DNA of 64,000 bases from Moraxellaceae bacterium (GTDB lineage Bacteria > Pseudomonadota > Gammaproteobacteria > Pseudomonadales > Moraxellaceae). The stretch lies in the NCBI GenBank assembly GCA_029267635.1, contig JAJUIK010000002.1:124001-188000 (forward strand), in the 5' to 3' direction. Numbering within the stretch: the first letter of the stretch is position 1; each line of letters opens with the position of its first letter. Below, piece by piece: positions 59,881 to 64,000 of the stretch. Made by a program: the position numbers and the translations under genes. The notes below the pieces were generated by a model. It was given only the letters and a program-made list of their open reading frames with translations. It made no database searches and was not told the origin of the DNA.

Positions 59881-61986
59881 TTATGGTTTTAATTGAATAT
59901 TCTGGATTTGCCCGTCAAACGTCTGTAGCAGGTTCTTGATTACCGGTTCCTGATGTAACAACTCGGCCGCACGTTGCTGGGCTTTTTCCTTGCGTTCATA
60001 CTGCAGCATATAAGGCGTGGTTTGTGACACCGTTTCATATTGCACACTCAACTGGGTATTGGGCCATTGAGCAGTTAAAGCGTCCTGTAAACTTTGCTGC
60101 TGTTGTGATAGCAGGTTTTCATATTCTTGCGGAATATGAAACACGGATGCTCCAGCAATTTCGCCGGTCATAATGCCTTGCTGCGCCAACTCCTGTAGCG
60201 CAGGAGAAAGTTCGCTGTTCCTAAACCAGTATTCCCACTTCTCTACCGTCCATTGTCCTTGCAACTGTTGTTCTTGTAATTGCAAGATATCCTGAGGCAT
60301 CAATACTGCCTGAGAATCTCGTGAAGCGCTTTCAATGTTTACTGGTGGTTCCTGAATCTGCGCTTGTGTAGATGGAATTATGTTTTCAGTAGAATCCATT
60401 ACTACTGTAGCTACAGCAGTGACCTCTGGAGTGGCAGCAAACAGGCTCATCTCTTGTTCTGCAGATGACATGAGCATGTTCTCTGGTTCTGGCTGAGTAG
60501 AATGGATTAAATCTTCAACTTGTTCCTGCTGCACCGCTTCAGGCAATGTGTTTGATACAGCGGGTTCCGGTGTAAACCAGAAATCTTGCTCAGACTCAGC
60601 AGCAACGGTGACTGATGGAGTAACTTTAATCTCAGCAATAGAGTCTGATGCAAAATCCATCAGACCATCAGACGAATTAGGATCAAAACTGATCAACTGT
60701 GCAGACATATTTCCTGAAGTTTCAGTCACCTGTGCAGTGTCATCAACCTGTATCAGATCCGAAGTAATTGTGGATTCAATTGCTGTTGTATTGGACAATT
60801 CCGAAGTTTGAGCCAATGAAGATTGAATTGGTGAATGCGCAGGTAGAACAGATTCCACAGACGCTGGAACTGGCATATTGGATGACAAAACCTCATTCGG
60901 CTGTAGAGGTCGAAATGCCAGTAAACGCAGCACACACATCTCAAAGCCCTGTTCCTGCGTGACGGCCAATTGCAATTCACCGCGGCCCTTACAAGCGATT
61001 TGATAATAGAGTTGCAAATCTTGCGCAGAAATTAACTTCGCCAACTGACGGATTTTCTGGTTAATTTCTTCACTGTATTTCAGGCCAAGATCTGGCAAAT
61101 ATTGCATCAATGCCAACTCATGCAAGGTCGAGATCAGCTGATCCAGCACCAGTGACACATCAAGTGCTTGCTGACGGAACTGCAGTAACAACTGGCTGAC
61201 TCGCTGTTGCTGGTTCTGATGAATCGCCAAAATCAGGTCATAAATAATGCTGCGGTCAATCAGGCCAAGCATGTCTTTCACATCCTGATGATGGACCTCT
61301 CCCTGACCATAGGCAATCGCCTGGTCGGTCAATGACAATGCATCACGCAAGGAGCCTTGTGCCGATTCGGCAATCTGCCAGATCGCATCTTGATCCGCCA
61401 CAATCTGCTCTTTAGCCAAGATCTGAGTCAAGTGTTCGGTAATTTCATCCACCGCAAGCGGACGCAAGGTAAATTGCAGGCAGCGCGAAATCACGGTAAT
61501 CGGTAATTTTTGTGGATCTGTAGTCGCGAACAGGAATTTCACATGTTCCGGCGGCTCTTCTAACGTCTTTAATAAAGCATTAAAAGAATGCGTAGACAAC
61601 ATATGCACTTCGTCGATCAGATAAACCTTGAAGCGACCTTGTGTCGGCGCATAAGGCACGTTATCAAGCAACTCACGGGTATCTTCGACTTTGGTTCTTG
61701 ATGCAGCATCTATCTCGATCAGGTCAATAAAACGACCTTCATTCACTGCCCGACAGGTCGAGCAGACTTCACAAGGTGTTGAAGTAACTCCGGTTTCGCA
61801 GTTCAGACATTTGGCCAAGATACGGGCAATGGTGGTTTTCCCGACGCCGCGTGTACCAGTAAACAGGTAAGCATGATGCAAACGGCCCCGTTCTAACGCA
61901 CTGGTCAATGCACGTGAAACGTGATTTTGTCCGACAAGTTCATTGAAATTGCGAGGGCGATATTTTCGCGCAAGTACCTGATACAT
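59881..61986 (-). CDS. dnaX: DNA polymerase III subunits gamma and tau
   Basis: 701 residues. Clamp-loader ATPase: Walker A TGTRGVGKTTIARILAKCLNC, zinc module CETG...CEVCSTC, Walker B/SRC region LIDEVHMLS and ISRCLQF. A long, repetitive, Glu/Ser/Thr-rich linker (about residues 385-570) separates this from the C-terminal tau domain binding the polymerase and helicase. I saw no A-rich slippery heptamer at the expected gamma position. Not adjacent to ybaB-recR, which lie at the window's left end. Confidence 0.95.
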   Translation of the reverse strand: MYQVLARKYRPRNFNELVGQNHVSRALTSALERGRLHHAYLFTGTRGVGKTTIARILAKCLNCETGVTSTPCEVCSTCRAVNEGRFIDLIEIDAASRTKVEDTRELLDNVPYAPTQGRFKVYLIDEVHMLSTHSFNALLKTLEEPPEHVKFLFATTDPQKLPITVISRCLQFTLRPLAVDEITEHLTQILAKEQIVADQDAIWQIAESAQGSLRDALSLTDQAIAYGQGEVHHQDVKDMLGLIDRSIIYDLILAIHQNQQQRVSQLLLQFRQQALDVSLVLDQLISTLHELALMQYLPDLGLKYSEEINQKIRQLAKLISAQDLQLYYQIACKGRGELQLAVTQEQGFEMCVLRLLAFRPLQPNEVLSSNMPVPASVESVLPAHSPIQSSLAQTSELSNTTAIESTITSDLIQVDDTAQVTETSGNMSAQLISFDPNSSDGLMDFASDSIAEIKVTPSVTVAAESEQDFWFTPEPAVSNTLPEAVQQEQVEDLIHSTQPEPENMLMSSAEQEMSLFAATPEVTAVATVVMDSTENIIPSTQAQIQEPPVNIESASRDSQAVLMPQDILQLQEQQLQGQWTVEKWEYWFRNSELSPALQELAQQGIMTGEIAGASVFHIPQEYENLLSQQQQSLQDALTAQWPNTQLSVQYETVSQTTPYMLQYERKEKAQQRAAELLHQEPVIKNLLQTFDGQIQNIQLKP

Positions 61987-62157
61987 GGATGCTCCTTTTT
62001 ACAGGCCTAAGCATACTGTGTTTTAGGTGTGGAGTGAATCTTTTGCTTAGTCTCAACTTTAATTGAATCATTAAAGAATTTAAAAGTTATCACCCAATAA
62101 AAAAGGGAACCCGAAGGTTCTCTTTTTTACCATCAACCAAATGAGATAATAATTTGG
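61987..62157. other. Upstream region of dnaX
   Basis: A+T-rich sequence that should hold the dnaX promoter; a terminator for the decayed gene to the right is at about 62098-62129. No gene seen. Confidence 0.4.
62098..62129 (-). terminator. Terminator beyond the decayed small gene
   Basis: Minus strand GAGAACC-TTCG-GGTTCCC followed by TTTTTT (one G-T pair). It lies 30 bases past the expected stop of the pseudogene and in front of dnaX. Confidence 0.8.
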
Positions 62158-62494
62158 TTATTTGCAATTAATGTATTCAAATCTGTTTTGAGTATCATTC
62201 AAAATCAACATCATATAGACTGATACACGGTACCGCTACCATCACGGTCAATACTAATGGTTGGTCTATACCATTCGATGTAACTTTTAGATAAACGTCG
62301 AGTGAAGCCCACTAACAGATTACTAATATCATTTTTGTCGGTTTCAGGGTCAGTTAACGTATCTACTAAAGTAAAGCAATTCCATTCATCAGCACTAGCA
62401 ATTCAGCGCTAGCAATATTAAATAGCGTAGTGCATGCCAAAAAAAATTGACCAGCTAGAAAGACCAAAACAAAAGCAGATCAGGAAGAGAGCAT
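62158..62494 (-). pseudogene. Decayed gene for a small secreted protein
   Basis: The minus strand reads as a protein only if several lesions are repaired. From ATG 62494 there is an in-frame TGA at codon 5, then a signal-like segment (SAFVLVFLAGQFFLACTTLFNIASA), a 14-base tandem duplication that shifts the frame, and DEWNCFTLVDTLTDPETDKNDISNLLVGFTRRLSKSYIEWYRPTISIDRDGSGTVYQ. A single-base shift is then needed to reach ILNDTQNRFEYINCK and the stop at 62158. The two cysteines (WNC, INCK) would suit a disulphide. I do not recognise the family. An own terminator follows. Confidence 0.6.
62389..62416. repeat. 14-base tandem duplication within the pseudogene
   Basis: TCAGCACTAGCAAT followed at once by TCAGCGCTAGCAAT (13 of 14 identical). 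Removing one copy restores the reading frame between the signal-like segment and the mature part. Confidence 0.85.
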
Positions 62495-62510
62495 AAGTTC
62501 TTTGATTTAT

Positions 62511-62542
62511 AAAAAAGCCCGAATCAATCACGGTTCGGGCTT
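62511..62542 (-). terminator. Terminator after MaoC-type gene
   Basis: Minus strand AGCCCGAA-CCGTGATTGA-TTCGGGCT followed by TTTTTT, 16 bases beyond the stop. Confidence 0.88.
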
Positions 62543-62557
62543 GGCACTATTGAGCGT

Positions 62558-63412
62558 TTAAAGGGCTTTGATAATCCCACTCACATGCGGCTTTTTCGAT
62601 TGTGCATTACGAATCAAAAATTGAGTTTCTGCACCTTGTTGTGTCATGAGAAAGTCAACCGTGGAAGGTAAATATAAAGGCAATTTAAACCAGACTTCAG
62701 CCTCATAAGATTCAGGTAAAGTGATGCTTGCCAACATTTTCGCCTTGCTCCACATGCCATGCGCGATCGCCTGTTTAAAACCAAAGGCTTTCGCGGTAAA
62801 CGCATGTAAATGAATCAGGTTGAAATCCCCAGAAATCAGTGCGTAACGACGTCCGGTATTTTCTGAAACCCGCCACTGGGCTTGCAACTGATAGTCGTTA
62901 TGTATCGGTTCAGCGATTTTGGTACTCACTTGTGCTGAAGTTTTTTGACGAGAAAGATAAGTCGTCCGTCCCTGCATCACCACTTCATGACCGACTTTTG
63001 CAGTAGTGATAAAATCAAACTGCACACCCTTATCGTGCGGTTGCAAGTCACCAAATTCACAAGACAAACTCAGTGTTTCATGAAGGCCAATTTTACGATT
63101 CTGCTGGATCTGATTACGGATATGCACCAAACCCAGGACAGGAAATGGAAATGCTTCCCGTGTCATCATGTGCATTTGCAAACTTTGCGACAGAACGGCC
63201 AAATACATTGTCGGAATAAAACCATCCTGCTGAAAACCGCATATTTCATTATAGGCTTGCAGATGCTTTGGATCGACCCGCAACACATCCACCACATACT
63301 GCACATCAGGCAGTACAGGTTCAGCCTGGCTTTTTTTAAAGATCAGGCCCTGAATAATCTTGGGATAAGCCAAATACGGTTTGGGCAGCTGTTTAAAATG
63401 ACGAATTTTCAT
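62558..63412 (-). CDS. MaoC-type acyl-CoA/ACP dehydratase
   Basis: 284 residues from the ATG at 63412. The double hot-dog fold has the hydratase 2 motif in SGDFNLIHLHAFTAKAFGFKQAIAHGMWSKA (Asp/His pair, about residues 203-233). R-specific enoyl hydratases remove water from 3-hydroxyacyl chains. It lies 83 bases from a FabG-like reductase gene on the same strand, an arrangement also found in other Acinetobacter with a thiolase upstream. Chain-length preference unknown. Confidence 0.82.
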   Translation of the reverse strand: MKIRHFKQLPKPYLAYPKIIQGLIFKKSQAEPVLPDVQYVVDVLRVDPKHLQAYNEICGFQQDGFIPTMYLAVLSQSLQMHMMTREAFPFPVLGLVHIRNQIQQNRKIGLHETLSLSCEFGDLQPHDKGVQFDFITTAKVGHEVVMQGRTTYLSRQKTSAQVSTKIAEPIHNDYQLQAQWRVSENTGRRYALISGDFNLIHLHAFTAKAFGFKQAIAHGMWSKAKMLASITLPESYEAEVWFKLPLYLPSTVDFLMTQQGAETQFLIRNAQSKKPHVSGIIKAL

Positions 63413-63495
63413 ATAAAACCTATAAATAAAAATATTATTGTTTTCGTAAGAGCGGCTGAACACCTCTCTTTAAAGCTATCCTGACTGAAGCACCT

Positions 63496-64000
63496 TTAGG
63501 CACCGAGCAAACTCTGCCCACACACACGCACAATATTGCCATTGATTCCAGTAGATGCTGGTGAAGCCAACCAGGCAATTGTTTCAGCGACATCCACCGG
63601 CAAACCGCCCTGATTCATAGCATTCATACGGCGGCCAATTTCACGAATCGCGAATGGAATCGCCGCCGTCATCTGAGTTTCAATAAATCCTGGTGCCACC
63701 GCATTAATCGTCACTCCTTCTTTTAATAAGGGTGCAGTGAATTTAACCAGCCCGATCACCCCAGCTTTAGAAGTGGCATAGTTGGTTTGTCCCAGATTGC
63801 CGGCAATTCCCGAAATAGAAGACACACATACAATACGGCCATTCGGATTCAATCCTGCATGTTGCAGCAAATAGTCGTTGATCCGCTCTGCCGCAGACAA
63901 GTTAATATTGATCACCAAATCCCACTGTTCCGGCTGCATATTCGTCAACATCTTGTCACGGGTAATCCCGGCATTATGCACCAGAATATCCAGACCGCCA
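63496..64000 (-). CDS. 3-oxoacyl-ACP reductase-like short-chain dehydrogenase, partial
   Basis: The C-terminal 167 codons of an SDR open past the right edge: the reverse strand reads [17 protein letters not shown] at 64000, so the gene starts outside the window. NAG motif, [24 protein letters not shown] (catalytic Ser, Tyr, Lys) and [11 protein letters not shown] match FabG-type reductases, and residues such as [19 protein letters not shown] resemble the high-molecular-weight FabG. It forms a likely fatty-acyl pair with the MaoC gene. Confidence 0.85.
   Translation of the reverse strand, partial: GGLDILVHNAGITRDKMLTNMQPEQWDLVININLSAAERINDYLLQHAGLNPNGRIVCVSSISGIAGNLGQTNYATSKAGVIGLVKFTAPLLKEGVTINAVAPGFIETQMTAAIPFAIREIGRRMNAMNQGGLPVDVAETIAWLASPASTGINGNIVRVCGQSLLGA

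Noticed and set aside
60548-60980. ORFs on both strands inside dnaX around the tau linker
   Set aside because: Shadow frames of a low-complexity Glu/Ser/Thr-rich linker.
61000-61986. Programmed frameshift for gamma subunit in dnaX
   Set aside because: No A AAA AAG-type slippery heptamer with a downstream stem was visible in the expected place.

Overview
The window looks like a chromosomal segment of an Acinetobacter species. The evidence is gene content and protein style: a BenM/CatM-type regulator, a catBCA-benABCDE-catIJFD run, a multicomponent phenol hydroxylase operon of the mop/mph type, Acinetobacter-like RoxA, LpxB, LpxH, YARHG and DUF2797 proteins, and moderate A+T content. I cannot name the species; phenol- and benzoate-degrading Acinetobacter with two catechol 1,2-dioxygenases (for example the radioresistens or lwoffii type) are the obvious comparison. 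No tRNA, rRNA, CRISPR array, prophage or intact insertion sequence was seen.

Layout. 1-18 kb is mostly housekeeping: recR-ybaB-metZ (minus), a beta-hydroxyacid dehydrogenase, a YARHG protein, a HIT hydrolase, a porin, lpxB, a TauE-type exporter, a DAHP synthase, ispF, and the minus-strand operon pyrG-kdsA-eno-ftsB-ispD. About 18.0-19.0 kb is a gene-poor stretch. 19-31 kb is a long aromatic catabolic run: one LysR regulator (benM/catM type) divergent from catB-catC-catA-benABCDE-catIJFD, which encodes benzoate to catechol, ortho cleavage and the 3-oxoadipate pathway to succinyl-CoA and acetyl-CoA. 31-35 kb holds a D-amino acid dehydrogenase, a sirtuin, trmA and a small protein. 35-43 kb is the phenol module: a sigma-54 activator (MopR/DmpR type) divergent from mphKLMNOP and a second catA. 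43-62 kb returns to general genes (LRAT-like protein, GST, glnS, ppiB, lpxH, HpcH/HpaI aldolase, nitroreductase, fba, pgk, DUF2237-maf-roxA, hydrolase-ydcF-murB-LMW phosphatase, dnaX). The right end has a decayed small secreted-protein gene, then a MaoC-type dehydratase and a partial FabG-like reductase.

How it fits together. Phenol (mph) and benzoate (ben) converge on catechol. Each route has its own catechol 1,2-dioxygenase, but there is only one catB/catC and one catIJFD set, so muconate made from phenol must feed the cat genes and probably also induces them through the LysR regulator. The main points of interest are the mosaic relationship between the two catA copies, the single-regulator arrangement of cat and ben with strong intercistronic hairpins, the clear enhancer palindromes of the mph promoter, an orphan ATAC-N7-GTAT site in the gene-free stretch, and a multiply broken small gene near 62.3 kb. 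I found no clear evidence for a wholly new system.
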